A stretch of DNA of 43,180 bases from Pseudomonadota bacterium (GCA_029550345.1 JAKPHK010000040.1:1-43180), one strand, 5' to 3'. Shown: positions 34,474 through 43,020, numbered from the stretch's first letter. Made by a program: numbers and translations. Notes: generated by a model not told the origin, from the letters alone.

Positions 34474-34875
34474 TCACGCCTCCAGCCGACGCAGGCTTGA
34501 GGCCCAGACCTGGGCCTTGGCGCCAAGGTCCAGGGTGACCTTGCCAAAGCGCGCTTCGCCGGTGCCGATCGTCAGGAAATTGCGATCGAGCCGCGCATGG
34601 GCATGGCTATCGAGCAGGCGCGAGACGAAATGGGCGCCGTGGCGGCGCAGTAGCATGACCCGGCCCTGATCGTCGCGCAGCAGGGCGCCGATTCCGGCCC
34701 GATCGAGTGCAAGGTCAACCGGGGTGAAGCCGAAGACTGCGGCCTCTGCAAGGTCGCGGGCCTGTTGCTCATCGCTGATCCGCACGTCGGTTCCCAGCCC
34801 GAGCTTGGCCGTCAACCAGGCAAGCAAGAGGATCGCGACGAGTGATCCGGCGGTCTGGATCAGCAGCATGGTCAT
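34474..34875 (-). CDS. Small membrane-anchored protein of unknown function
   Basis: A 133-residue protein I do not recognise. One N-terminal helix (MLLIQTAGSLVAILLLAWLTAKLGLG) is followed by a cytoplasmic part of about 100 residues with RISDEQQARDLAEAAVFGFTP, RDDQGRVMLLRRHGAHFVSRLLDSHAHARLD and TIGTGEARFGKVTLDLG. The ending is basic (SSLRRLEA). It lies between the DUF442 gene (8 bp upstream) and the desaturase (stop and start nearly touching), so it very likely works with them. The tight coupling to the desaturase suggests a partner or regulator for it; this is inference. Confidence 0.75.
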   Translation of the reverse strand: MTMLLIQTAGSLVAILLLAWLTAKLGLGTDVRISDEQQARDLAEAAVFGFTPVDLALDRAGIGALLRDDQGRVMLLRRHGAHFVSRLLDSHAHARLDRNFLTIGTGEARFGKVTLDLGAKAQVWASSLRRLEA

Positions 34876-34883
34876 TACCGAAG

Positions 34884-35315
34884 TCAGCTCCGGCCTGCCG
34901 CCAGCATATCAAGCAGCGCGCGCACCGGCGTCACGTCATAGCCTGCGGCAGCCGCGGCATCGGCAAGGGCCTGCGGGCTTTCGCCCTCGCTCGCCCGGGC
35001 CAGCGCCCAGAGCAGGGTCGAGCGGGTGCCCGACCGGCAATAGGCCAGGATCGGCGCCTCGGTCGAAGCCAGGGCGGCGGCCATGGCCTTGACCTGGGGT
35101 TCGGAAAATCCCGCGTGCGTGACGGGAATGGCGACATAGTCCATCCCCGCGGCACGGGCGGCGGCCTCAATCTCGGCCCCGGGGATCTGGTCGGGACTTT
35201 CCCCGTCGGGGCGATTGTTGATGATCAGCGCAACGCCCCGCGCCGCCGCCTCGGCCACTTCTTCCGGGCCGATCTGCGGGCTTGCCAAGACGCGTTCGGT
35301 CAATTGTCGAAACAT
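34884..35315 (-). CDS. DUF442 / TIGR01244-type phosphatase-like protein
   Basis: A 143-residue protein of the beta-lactamase-hydrolase-like (Blh, DUF442) family, whose fold is that of dual-specificity phosphatases and rhodanese-like proteins. The catalytic-type loop is AYCRSGTRS, with C93 and R98 (C-x4-R). The N-terminal LASPQIGPEEVAEAAARGVALIINNRPDGE and the VTHAGFSEPQVKAM stretch match the family. In some bacteria it is linked to sulphide or biofilm functions; here it heads a lipid-oxidation-like operon. The ATG at 35315 begins at MFRQL, the family start; the upstream extension to 35366 is Arg/Gly-rich. Confidence 0.88.
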   Translation of the reverse strand: MFRQLTERVLASPQIGPEEVAEAAARGVALIINNRPDGESPDQIPGAEIEAAARAAGMDYVAIPVTHAGFSEPQVKAMAAALASTEAPILAYCRSGTRSTLLWALARASEGESPQALADAAAAAGYDVTPVRALLDMLAAGRS

Positions 35316-35616
35316 GATGCCTGATCTCCTCCCGGCCGCTCTGCCAAGCCCGGGCGACGGAGGCAAGCACGGCGCCTGCTTCGATGCGGCGGAAGTGTGG
35401 GAGAACCGCGCGGCAAGGCGTTTTTCTGTGCAGAAATGTCACACCGGACCTGCCGGATCGGTCGATTCATGAATCGATTCGCCTTGGCAGAACAAATCGG
35501 CTATGTGGAAAAGTGCAGAGGAGGGGGCCCTGTGGCCGTTTGCCCTGTCGTCCGGTGCGATTCGTCCGCGCTACCGGGCCGCGTTCAAGGGGCGAAACGA
35601 AGGTATACGTCGGTTT
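35316..35616. promoter_or_regulatory. 301-bp divergent intergenic region
   Basis: No gene is evident between the DUF442 gene (leftward) and the cold-shock gene (rightward). It should hold both promoters and a fairly long leader of the cold-shock mRNA, which is common for such genes. The main visible feature is the 16-bp palindrome at 35462-35477. No clear riboswitch or terminator was seen. Confidence 0.4.
35462..35477. promoter_or_regulatory. 16-bp perfect palindrome
   Basis: TCGATTCATGAATCGA reads the same on both strands. It lies 140 bp upstream of the cold-shock gene and about 147 bp from the DUF442 start. Its symmetry suggests a dimeric repressor site, but no regulator is known and chance cannot be excluded. 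Confidence 0.45.
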
Positions 35617-36372
35617 ATGGGTTTTGATAGAGGTCGTCGCGGCCGTGGGCGCGACAAGCGGGACGGTTTCGGAGAAGAAGGTTTCGATCCCTTCATGGGC
35701 GGTGGTGATCGCGGCGGTTTCGGCGGCGGGGACCGCGGAGGCTATGGCGGCGGATCGCGCGGCGGCTACGGCGGTGGTGACCGCGGTGGTTTTGGCGGCG
35801 GCGATCGCGGCGGCTTTGGTGGCGGCCCGCGTGGCGGCGGTGGTGGCGGCTTCGGCGGCGGACCCCGTGGCGGCGGAATGCCGGCCCAGGTCGTTGGCGA
35901 AGGCAGCGGCACGGTCAAATTCTTCAATTCGAGCAAGGGCTTCGGCTTCATCCAGCAGGATGGCGGCGGTGAGGACGTGTTCGTCCACATCAGCGCGGTT
36001 GAGCGCGCCGGGCTTGAAGGTCTGGCCGAAGGGCAGCAGCTCAAGTTCCAGCTGGTCGATCGCGGCGGCAAGATTTCCGCCAGCGATCTCGAAGCTGTCG
36101 GCGATGTGATCGCGGTCGAAAAGCGCGAAGCCGCGCCGCAGCGTCAGCTGACCGGTGAGCGTGCGACCGGCACGGTCAAGTTCTTCAACGCGATGAAGGG
36201 CTTCGGCTTTATCACCCGCGATGATGGCCAGGCCGATGCGTTCGTCCACATCAGCGCGGTTGAGCGTTCGGGTATGGCCGGGCTCAACGAAGGTGACCGG
36301 GTCGAGTTCGATATCGAAGTCGATCGACGAGGCAAGTACTCGGCGGTCAACCTGGCGCCGCGTCAGGATTGA
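35617..36372 (+). CDS. RGG-rich protein with two cold-shock domains
   Basis: A 251-residue nucleic-acid-binding protein. After a basic start (FDRGRRGRGRDKRDG), residues 28-87 form seven Gly-rich units of the type GGGDRGGF/Y. Two cold-shock domains follow, at about 97-158 and 183-247, each with the RNP1 core KGFGFI and RNP2-like FVHIS. It probably binds single-stranded RNA or DNA as an RNA chaperone or anti-terminator. The ATG at 35617 is the first Met in frame after the basic N-terminus; the longer reading from 35503 has no better site. Double cold-shock proteins are common in alphaproteobacteria; the N-terminal RGG tail is the less usual part. It ends at a hairpin terminator. Confidence 0.9.
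   Translation: MGFDRGRRGRGRDKRDGFGEEGFDPFMGGGDRGGFGGGDRGGYGGGSRGGYGGGDRGGFGGGDRGGFGGGPRGGGGGGFGGGPRGGGMPAQVVGEGSGTVKFFNSSKGFGFIQQDGGGEDVFVHISAVERAGLEGLAEGQQLKFQLVDRGGKISASDLEAVGDVIAVEKREAAPQRQLTGERATGTVKFFNAMKGFGFITRDDGQADAFVHISAVERSGMAGLNEGDRVEFDIEVDRRGKYSAVNLAPRQD
35698..35877 (+). repeat. In-frame Gly-rich octapeptide repeat
   Basis: Five exact-length 24-bp units encode GGGDRGGF or GGGDRGGY (one has Ser for Asp), followed by a 12-residue GGGPRGG unit and a shorter one. The DNA copies are clear but not identical, pointing to expansion by slippage or unequal crossover in a coding repeat. Unit number may vary between strains. Confidence 0.85.
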
Positions 36373-36429
36373 TCCCGATCGCATCCGTTCCGGGGGTTGT
36401 CCCGGAACCTGCCAAGTTCTAAACGCGTG

Positions 36430-36492
36430 CAAATGGCGGCCCTTAAGTCCCTCGGGACTCTGGGGGCCGCCATTTGTCGTTTTCGTTTTCCC
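36430..36492 (+). terminator. Terminator after the cold-shock gene
   Basis: A 13-nt arm at 36430-36442 pairs with 36464-36476, with a smaller inner hairpin (AGTCC/GGACT around CTCG), followed by TCGTTTTCGTTTTCC. It separates the cold-shock gene from argD. The branched stem is unusual, but the T-rich tail fits intrinsic termination. Confidence 0.85.
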
Positions 36493-36521
36493 GTTATTCC
36501 AGTGAAGCGAAGGAAGCTCTC

Positions 36522-37712
36522 ATGTCGATTACCCCGCTGATGCCAGTCTATCCCCGTTGCGGCTTTCGGCCGGTGCGTGGCGAACACTGCCACCTGATCG
36601 GGGAGGACGGCCGACGCTATCTTGATTTCGCGGCAGGGATCGCAGTGAACCTGCTGGGCCATTCGCACCCCGGCCTGATTGGCGCGATCCAGCGCCAGGC
36701 CGAAACGCTGATGCACGTGTCCAACCTCTATGGCAGCCCGCAGGGGGAAAGCCTGGCCCAGCGGCTGGTTGACCTGACCTTTGCCGATACGGTGTTCTTC
36801 ACCAATTCAGGTGCCGAGGCGGTCGAGTGCGCGATCAAGACTGTGCGCGCCTATCACCAGTATGGCGGCAACGATCACAAGTTTGAGATCATCACTTTCC
36901 GCAATGCTTTCCACGGCCGGACCATGGCGACGATCAGCGCCTCCAACCAGGAGAAGATGCACAAGGGCTTTCTGCCCCTGCTGCCAGGCTTCAAATACGT
37001 CGATTTCGATGATCTGGAGGGCGCCAAGGCGGCGATAGGCCCCAACACGGCGGGCTTCCTGGTGGAGCCGGTTCAGGGCGAGGGCGGGATTCGCCCGGCC
37101 AGCCAGGAATTCATGGCCGGCCTTCGCGCTCTGGCGGATGAGCATGACCTGTTGCTGGCGCTGGACGAGGTGCAGTGCGGTGTGGCGCGCAGCGGCACGA
37201 TGTACGCTTATGAGCAGTACGGGATCGAGCCGGACGTGCTGGCCACTGCCAAGGGACTGGGCGGCGGCTTCCCGATCGGGGCCTGCCTCGCCACCGAAAA
37301 GGCGGCGCGCGGCATGGTGATCGGTGCCCACGGATCGACCTATGGCGGCAACCCGCTGGCCATGGCGGCAGGCGAGGCAGTGCTCGATGCGGTGGCCAAT
37401 GACGAGTTTCTGGCTGAAGTGCGCGCCAAGAGTGAGCGCCTGCGCAGCCGGCTCGAACAGTTCATCGGCAACTATCCGGAACTGTTCGAAAGCGTGCGGG
37501 GGATGGGGCTGATGCTGGGCATCAAGCTCAAGATGGAGCCACGCGGGCTGGTTGCGCATCTGCGCGACAATCACCAGCTGCTGACCGTGGCGGCCGGAGA
37601 CAACACCCTGCGGCTGGTTCCGCCGCTGGTGATCGACGATGGCCATATTGATGAATTCTTTGAAAAGCTCTCGGCAGGGGCGGCCAGCTACCAACCTCCG
37701 GAAGGTGCGTGA
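36522..37712 (+). CDS. argD: Acetylornithine aminotransferase
   Basis: A 396-residue class III PLP aminotransferase of arginine synthesis. [14 protein letters not shown] binds the cofactor phosphate, [15 protein letters not shown] holds the conserved Asp, and K244 in [13 protein letters not shown] forms the Schiff base. The ATG at 36522 has GAAGGAAG upstream. The context with argF, whose start touches the argD stop, supports the acetylornithine role over succinyl-ornithine or other ornithine transaminases. Confidence 0.96.
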   Translation: MSITPLMPVYPRCGFRPVRGEHCHLIGEDGRRYLDFAAGIAVNLLGHSHPGLIGAIQRQAETLMHVSNLYGSPQGESLAQRLVDLTFADTVFFTNSGAEAVECAIKTVRAYHQYGGNDHKFEIITFRNAFHGRTMATISASNQEKMHKGFLPLLPGFKYVDFDDLEGAKAAIGPNTAGFLVEPVQGEGGIRPASQEFMAGLRALADEHDLLLALDEVQCGVARSGTMYAYEQYGIEPDVLATAKGLGGGFPIGACLATEKAARGMVIGAHGSTYGGNPLAMAAGEAVLDAVANDEFLAEVRAKSERLRSRLEQFIGNYPELFESVRGMGLMLGIKLKMEPRGLVAHLRDNHQLLTVAAGDNTLRLVPPLVIDDGHIDEFFEKLSAGAASYQPPEGA

Positions 37713-38638
37713 TGACGCGGCATTTCCTTGAACTCAGCGATGCCGGGGGCGATGCCCTTGCGGCGATGATCGGTGATGCGATCGAACGCAAGGCCTGGCG
37801 CAAGGACGTGCCCAAGGGCGCACCCGATGGCGATGCGCCGCTGGCCGGGCGCGTGCTGGCGATGGTGTTCGAGAAGAACTCCACCCGCACCCGCGTTTCA
37901 TTCGACATGGCGATGCGCCAGCTGGGCGGATCGGCGATCGTGCTTGATGCCGGAACCACCCAGCTCGGCCGGGGGGAGACGATTGCCGACACCGCCCGGG
38001 TTCTGAGCCGTATGGCCGATGCGATCATGATCCGCACCGATGACCACGCCAAGATCGAGGAAATGGCTGCCCATGCCTCAGTCCCGGTGATCAACGGCCT
38101 GACCGACCGTTCGCACCCCTGCCAGATCGTCGCCGATCTGCAGACCGTGGTCGAACACGGCAAGGCGCTGCCGGGGCTTGAACTGGCCTGGCTGGGCGAT
38201 GGCAACAATGTGCTGAATTCAATCGTCGAGGCGGCAGGCTTGCTGAAGTTCAACGTCCGCATCGCCGTGCCCGAAGGCTATGACAGCGATCCGGCCTATA
38301 TCGAACGCGCCCGCGCGCTCGGCGCGCGGATCACCGTGACCCGCGATCCGCGCGAGGCGGCCAGCGGGGCCGATGTGGTGGTTACCGACACCTGGGTTTC
38401 GATGGGACAGCAGGGGGCAGAGGCGCGGATCGCAGCGATGACCCCCTATCAGGTCAATGCCGAACTGATGCAGCAGACCAGAGCCGATGCGCTGTTCCTG
38501 CACTGTCTGCCCGCGCACCGCGGCGAGGAAGTGACGGACGCCGTGATCGATGGACCGCGCTCCGTGGTCTGGGATGAGGCGGAAAACCGCATTCACGCCC
38601 AGAAGAGCGTGCTGCGCTGGGTTTTCGGGCAGCTGTGA
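37712..38638 (+). CDS. argF: Ornithine carbamoyltransferase
   Basis: Makes citrulline from ornithine and carbamoyl phosphate. The 308-residue protein has the carbamoyl phosphate motif STRTR at 57-61, HPCQ at 135-138, DTWVSMGQ (ornithine side) and [13 protein letters not shown]. The ATG at 37712 overlaps the argD TGA by one base (TGATG) with GAAGG upstream, so coupling is likely. The stop overlaps the next gene's GTG by 4 nt. Confidence 0.97.
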   Translation: MTRHFLELSDAGGDALAAMIGDAIERKAWRKDVPKGAPDGDAPLAGRVLAMVFEKNSTRTRVSFDMAMRQLGGSAIVLDAGTTQLGRGETIADTARVLSRMADAIMIRTDDHAKIEEMAAHASVPVINGLTDRSHPCQIVADLQTVVEHGKALPGLELAWLGDGNNVLNSIVEAAGLLKFNVRIAVPEGYDSDPAYIERARALGARITVTRDPREAASGADVVVTDTWVSMGQQGAEARIAAMTPYQVNAELMQQTRADALFLHCLPAHRGEEVTDAVIDGPRSVVWDEAENRIHAQKSVLRWVFGQL

Positions 38639-39546
38639 GCGCGCCTGAACATATCGCCGAGGGCGAGACCGGCTACGACCGGGTGCTGGGCTTCACCCTT
38701 CCATCGCGCGATGCGCGCGGGCGGGCGGTCCGGCTTGGGCCGACGCTGGAAACGGTCCTGGCCGCGCACGATTACCCGACCCCGATCCGGCACCTGCTGG
38801 CCGAGGCGCTGACCGTCACCGCATTGATCGGTTCGCTGCTGAAAGAGGGGGATGGGCAGCTGACCATGCAGGCCCAGTCCGAAAAGGGCGTGGTCGATCT
38901 GCTGGTCTGCGACTACCGCGGGGGGGAATTGCGCGGCTATGTTCGGCACGATGCCGAGCGGCTCGCCATGCTGGGCGCCAATCCATCGCTTTTCGCGATG
39001 TTCGGGGCCGGGGCCTATCTCGCCATCACGTTCGATATGGCGACCACCGGTGAGCGGTATCAGGGGATTGTTCCGCTGGAAGGCGCCTCGCTGGGCGAGG
39101 CCTGCGAAAGCTATTTCGTGCAGTCCGAACAGGTGCCGACCCTGATCCGGGTCGCGGTCCGTTCAGGCAGTGGTGGCAGCGTTGCCGGGGGATTGCTGGT
39201 CCAGCACCTGCCCGAAGGCGAAGAGGGGCGGGAAAGGCTCCACGTCGCGCTCGACCATCCGGAATGGGAACACGTTGCTGCCCTGGCCGGATCGACCCGT
39301 CACGAGGAGCTGGTCGATCCAGACCTCTCGATCGAGAGTCTGGTCTGGCGGCTGTTTCATGAAGAAAGCGAGGTTCGGGTGGTGCGGTTCGGCCCGGTCA
39401 GCCGCGGCTGCCGCTGCACGATCGAGCACTACCAGTCGATCCTCTCGCAGTTCCCCGAAAGTGACCGCGCGGAAATGCGCAACGAGCTGGGGCAGATCGT
39501 GGTTGACTGCGAATTCTGCTCAAGGAAATTCGAGATCGAGGCCTAA
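38635..39546 (+). CDS. hslO: Redox-regulated chaperone Hsp33
   Basis: A 303-residue holdase activated by oxidation. The C-terminal zinc switch is present: C259 and C261 (CRC) and C292 and C295 (CEFC), a CXC-X30-CXXC pattern. The N-terminal [40 protein letters not shown] and the [18 protein letters not shown] segment are family typical. The start is GTG at 38635, whose GTGA overlaps the argF stop. Following argDF is an arrangement seen in other alphaproteobacteria. Confidence 0.96.
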   Translation: MSAPEHIAEGETGYDRVLGFTLPSRDARGRAVRLGPTLETVLAAHDYPTPIRHLLAEALTVTALIGSLLKEGDGQLTMQAQSEKGVVDLLVCDYRGGELRGYVRHDAERLAMLGANPSLFAMFGAGAYLAITFDMATTGERYQGIVPLEGASLGEACESYFVQSEQVPTLIRVAVRSGSGGSVAGGLLVQHLPEGEEGRERLHVALDHPEWEHVAALAGSTRHEELVDPDLSIESLVWRLFHEESEVRVVRFGPVSRGCRCTIEHYQSILSQFPESDRAEMRNELGQIVVDCEFCSRKFEIEA

Positions 39547-39660
39547 CCCCTCAATTCATCGACAAAAATGCACGCTTGGTCGCTGTCTGGCGATGTGGTA
39601 CAAGCGTTGCGCGTGGCCGTACCTAGATCGCGGCTCCGCAGTTGGAGGAAGATTGGTCAA

Positions 39661-40071
39661 GTGGCACGCAGGTTTCGCATTGTCGGGATGGCCGCAATCG
39701 CGGTTGCCGCTCTTGCTGCGCCGGCCTTCGGGGCGGGCGGCGCGCTGGCCATGCTCGATCAACTCGACTCCGGTCGATGGGAAATCCGTGTGCGTGAAGC
39801 CGGAGCTCAGCCGCAGCGGGTTTGTCTGGCGAGCGGCCACAAGCTGATCCAGCTGCGCCATCCCGATGCCGCCTGCGAACGGTTTGTCGTGCAGGACACG
39901 CCAAGTGAGGTGGTGGTGCAATACACCTGCAAGGGTCGCGGCTATGGCCGGACCCACATCCGCAAGGAAAGCGGCCGGCTGGTTCAGATCGACAGCCGCG
40001 GCATCGCCAACGGACTGCCCTTCGAATTCAGCGCCGAGGCGCGGCGTGTGGGGGAATGCCCGGGCCTTTGA
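39661..40071 (+). CDS. Secreted DUF3617-like protein
   Basis: A 136-residue exported protein. The N-terminal stretch up to about residue 28 (FRIVGMAAIAVAALAAPAFGAGG) is a signal peptide. The mature part opens with LDQLDSGRWEIRVREAG, has two Cys (RVCLASG and DAACERFV), then YTCKGRGYGRTHIRKESGRLVQIDSRGIANGLPFEF, which resembles DUF3617 proteins. Function unknown. The start is GTG at 39661 with GGAGGA upstream; a Met nine codons later is also possible. Confidence 0.75.
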   Translation: MARRFRIVGMAAIAVAALAAPAFGAGGALAMLDQLDSGRWEIRVREAGAQPQRVCLASGHKLIQLRHPDAACERFVVQDTPSEVVVQYTCKGRGYGRTHIRKESGRLVQIDSRGIANGLPFEFSAEARRVGECPGL

Positions 40072-40111
40072 TCCGGTTGCCATGGCCGCGTGCAGCGGCT
40101 AGCCCGATGCA

Positions 40112-40807
40112 ATGCAATTACTTCCCGACGGAAATGGGCGGAAGGCCGTGGTGCTGCTTTCGGGCGGGCTTGATTCGATGGTCTGCGCCGGCCTGGCAAA
40201 AGAAGCCGGGTATGAACTCTGTGCCCTGACGATCGATTACAACCAGCGCCATCGCCGCGAGCTGGATGCCGCACGGGCGATCGCGGAAAGGCTCGGCGCG
40301 GCGCGGCACGTGGTGCTGCCGCTCGACTTGCGGCAGTTCGGCGGTTCGGCGCTGACCGATGATATCGCCGTGCCCAAGGGCGGCGTGGCAGAGGATATTC
40401 CGGTTACCTATGTCCCGGCGCGGAACCTGGTTTTCCTGTCGCTGACCCTCGCCTGGGCGGAAGCGCTTGGCGCTCGTGATGTGGTGATCGGGGTCAATGC
40501 GCTCGATTATTCAGGCTATCCCGATTGTCGGCCCGAATTCATCGCTGCCTTCGCCGATCTGGCGCGGTTGGCCACCAAGGCGGGAGCGCTGGGCGATGAA
40601 TTCCGCATTCATGCGCCGCTGCAGTTTCTTGGCAAGGCAGAGATTGCGACCGAATGCGGCCGACTGGGCTTCGATCCGGCGCTGAGCTGGTCGTGCTATG
40701 ATCCGCAGCCTGATGGCTCGGCCTGCGGGCTGTGCGATTCATGCCGTTTGCGCCGTGAAGGCTTTGCCAAATCCGGGATCACGGATACCACTCGATACGC
40801 GAATTAG
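40112..40807 (+). CDS. queC: 7-cyano-7-deazaguanine synthase
   Basis: Makes preQ0, the precursor of queuosine in tRNA, from carboxy-deazaguanine with ATP and ammonia. The 231-residue protein has the PP-loop SGGLDS at 17-22, TYVPARNLVFLS at about 99-110, and the zinc cysteines C195, C205, C208 and C211 near the end. No other queuosine genes (queD, queE, folE) are next to it. The next gene, an MFS transporter, follows after 19 bp. Confidence 0.97.
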   Translation: MQLLPDGNGRKAVVLLSGGLDSMVCAGLAKEAGYELCALTIDYNQRHRRELDAARAIAERLGAARHVVLPLDLRQFGGSALTDDIAVPKGGVAEDIPVTYVPARNLVFLSLTLAWAEALGARDVVIGVNALDYSGYPDCRPEFIAAFADLARLATKAGALGDEFRIHAPLQFLGKAEIATECGRLGFDPALSWSCYDPQPDGSACGLCDSCRLRREGFAKSGITDTTRYAN

Positions 40808-40826
40808 ATTTCAGGGAGAGTTCCAG

Positions 40827-42401
40827 GTGACAGATCAAGACCGTGCCCCCGCGGCCGAACCAAAGGCCAGCGGATACAGCTGGTATGTCCTGTCGGTTCT
40901 GGTGCTGGTTTATATCCTGAATTTCATCGACCGGCAGATCGTTTCGATCCTTGCAGTCGATATCAAGCGCGATCTTGGGCTGACCGACGCTGACCTCGGC
41001 TTTCTGGGGGGTGCGGCATTTGCGGTGTTTTATGCGTTGTTCGGCGTGCCGCTGGGCCGTCTTGCCGATAACTGGAACCGCAAGAATCTGTTGGCGGTTG
41101 GCTTGGCGTTGTGGTCCACAATGACCGCCCTTTCCGGCTTTGCCCGTAACCAGCTGACCCTGTCATTGGCGCGGATGGGGGTGGGTGTCGGTGAAGCCAG
41201 CGCGAGCCCGACTGCCTATTCGTTGATCTCGGACTATTTCCCCAAGAGCCAGCGGGCCACCGCGCTCGCGATCTATTCCTCGGGGCTCTACATCGGCGGG
41301 GGGGTATCGCTGCTGATTGGTGCGAAGATCGGCCAGAGCTGGAACGCTGCCTATCCCGGCGGCGGACCGCTTGGCTTGGTTGGCTGGCAAGCCGCCTTTC
41401 TGGCCGTGGGCCTGCCGGGACTGCTGATGGCGCTTTGGGTGGCCAGTCTGCGTGAGCCGGTACGCGGGGCAATGGACGGTATCGCCAGCCCCAGTTCGCC
41501 AACCCCGTTCGCTGACTTCTTTGCCGATCTCTCCACGATCGTTCCGCCGTTCACGCTGATCGGCGCGCTGCGTCGCGGGCCGGTGGCGCTGGCGCTCAAT
41601 GTGACAGCGGCTGGGTTGATTGCCCTGTTCGCATGGGTGATGATCGGGCTGACTGGCAATGTCCCGCAGTGGGTATCGATCGGCATCGGCTACTACGCGG
41701 TCTTTTCCTGGGCGAGCGCCCTGAAGGCCCGCGATCGCGCGACCTGGAAGCTGATCTGGGGGACGCCGGCCTTTATCGCCACAACGCTTGGCTACAGCCT
41801 GGTATCGATGGTGGCCTGGGCGCTCGGCTTCTGGTCGGCACCCTATGCCGAAACCGTGCTGCATCTGGACAAGCAGGATCTTGCGTTCGTCCTGGGCGCC
41901 AATGGCGCGGTCAGCGGATTTCTGGGCGTTATTCTGGGTGGCCGGGTGGCAGACAGTCTGCGGCGGAAAAATCCGGCCGGCCGGGTGCTGGTGATCATGT
42001 TCGGGGTGGTTGCCCCGATCCTGCCGATCCTGATCGGATATTCGACTGAAAACCCGATGCTGTTCTATGCCATGAATTTCCTGGCCGGAATGTGCGGGGC
42101 GACCGCCCTTGGCGCTGCGGCCGCGACAACCCAGGATCTGGTTCTGCCCCGGATGCGCGGTACGGCAACCGCAGCGTTTTTCCTGGGGACGACGCTGATC
42201 GGGCTGGCGTTCGGGCCCTATCTGGTCGGGCAAATCTCCGATCTCAACGGGTCGGTGGTAAACGGAAAGTTGGTCGGCGATTTGCGCACCGGGATTCTGT
42301 CGCTGATCGGCGTGGCTCCGGTCGCGCTGGTGTTGCTGATTTTTGCCTATCGTACGGTTCCCGCAGCGGAAGCCACGGTGGTCGAGCGCGCCGAGGGGTA
42401 A
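40827..42401 (+). CDS. MFS transporter with two extra helices (spinster-like)
   Basis: A 524-residue membrane transporter. The N-terminal half has LNFIDRQIVSILAVDIKRDLGL, the GRLADNWNRKN loop between helices 2 and 3, and MGVGVGEASASPTAYSLISDYFP, typical of spinster-like MFS proteins in sphingomonads. Instead of passing straight to helix 7, residues 250-300 contain two extra hydrophobic segments (VALALNVTAAGLIALFAWVMI and WVSIGIGYYAVFSWASAL), suggesting 14 rather than 12 helices. Substrate is unknown. The start is GTG at 40827 with GGGAGAG upstream. It follows queC closely but a shared role is not implied. Confidence 0.88.
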   Translation: MTDQDRAPAAEPKASGYSWYVLSVLVLVYILNFIDRQIVSILAVDIKRDLGLTDADLGFLGGAAFAVFYALFGVPLGRLADNWNRKNLLAVGLALWSTMTALSGFARNQLTLSLARMGVGVGEASASPTAYSLISDYFPKSQRATALAIYSSGLYIGGGVSLLIGAKIGQSWNAAYPGGGPLGLVGWQAAFLAVGLPGLLMALWVASLREPVRGAMDGIASPSSPTPFADFFADLSTIVPPFTLIGALRRGPVALALNVTAAGLIALFAWVMIGLTGNVPQWVSIGIGYYAVFSWASALKARDRATWKLIWGTPAFIATTLGYSLVSMVAWALGFWSAPYAETVLHLDKQDLAFVLGANGAVSGFLGVILGGRVADSLRRKNPAGRVLVIMFGVVAPILPILIGYSTENPMLFYAMNFLAGMCGATALGAAAATTQDLVLPRMRGTATAAFFLGTTLIGLAFGPYLVGQISDLNGSVVNGKLVGDLRTGILSLIGVAPVALVLLIFAYRTVPAAEATVVERAEG

Positions 42402-42405
42402 TCGT

Positions 42406-42930
42406 TCAGCTGCGCTGCAACACGCCGCAAGCAATCCGGCCGCCGCTGTTTCCGCTGGGGTCGGTCTTGTAATCGTCCGGTCCGGCATGGATGACGATCG
42501 CAGTGCCGTCGGCATCGAACAATGCCGCTTCCGCTTCGGCGCGTGTGGCAGTGAGGTCGGCCGTGAAGGTTCCGGTGCCGTTCGTGTCGATCGAAAGGTT
42601 GGGCAGATCCCCGAAATGTGGGCCTGCCGGGTTTTGCGTGCCGTGCTGATGAGATGTGGGGTTAAGGTGCCCGCCCGCAGTCGTGAAACCGGGGGCCTCG
42701 CACTTGCCGACCATATGCAGGTGTGTCCCGTGCAGGCCTGGGGCCAGTCCGGCCACGGCAACCGTAATCGTCAGCTTGTCCCCGGCTGCGGTGATCACCG
42801 CGGTACCTGCCGGGGCACCGTTCGCTTGTTTAAGCGTTGCCGTGGCGAGCTTTGCCGTCGGGATATCGCCAAGGGTCGTGCAACCGGCCAGGACCAGAAC
42901 GGCGGTGGATGCAATCAGGAACAGTCTCAT
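42406..42930 (-). CDS. sodC: Cu/Zn superoxide dismutase, lipoprotein form
   Basis: A 174-residue periplasmic superoxide dismutase. The N-terminal MRLFLIASTAVLVLAGC has a lipobox with Cys 17, so it is probably a lipoprotein. Metal ligands and signatures are visible: GTHLHMVGKC, TAGGHLNPTSHQHG, AGPHFGDLPN and AIVIHAGPDDYKTDPSGNSGGRIACG. The Cys in GKCEAPG and the one in IACGV would form the usual disulphide. The ATG at 42930 has AAGGAG at 7 nt. It follows an OmpA-family gene after a terminator. Confidence 0.95.
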   Translation of the reverse strand: MRLFLIASTAVLVLAGCTTLGDIPTAKLATATLKQANGAPAGTAVITAAGDKLTITVAVAGLAPGLHGTHLHMVGKCEAPGFTTAGGHLNPTSHQHGTQNPAGPHFGDLPNLSIDTNGTGTFTADLTATRAEAEAALFDADGTAIVIHAGPDDYKTDPSGNSGGRIACGVLQRS

Positions 42931-42966
42931 CACGAACTCCTTTTTCGATTCGGATGAGACCATAAC

Positions 42967-42995
42967 AAAAAGGGGGCCGGATTGCTCCGGCCCCC
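42967..42995 (-). terminator. Terminator after the OmpA-family gene
   Basis: A perfect 10-bp stem (42972-42981 with 42986-42995) around TTGC. On the minus strand the stem is followed by TTTTT (the A run at 42967-42971), so it ends transcripts of the OmpA-family gene before sodC. Confidence 0.85.
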
Positions 42996-43020
42996 CAATC
43001 GTTTTGCCTGTTTGGCAGGC

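Noticed and set aside
35698..35877. 24-bp repeats considered as non-coding tandem repeats
   Set aside because: They keep frame and encode regular Gly/Asp/Arg units within the cold-shock protein.
35467..36432. Ala/Thr-rich minus-strand frame opposite the cold-shock gene
   Set aside because: The repetitive Ala/Thr stretch is the complement of the Gly-rich RGG repeat; the plus strand carries two clear cold-shock domains.
41163..42761. 532-codon minus-strand frame opposite the MFS gene
   Set aside because: It opposes a clear membrane transporter and part of sodC, and its translation is Arg/Pro/Gln/His-rich. No ribosome site or domain supports it.
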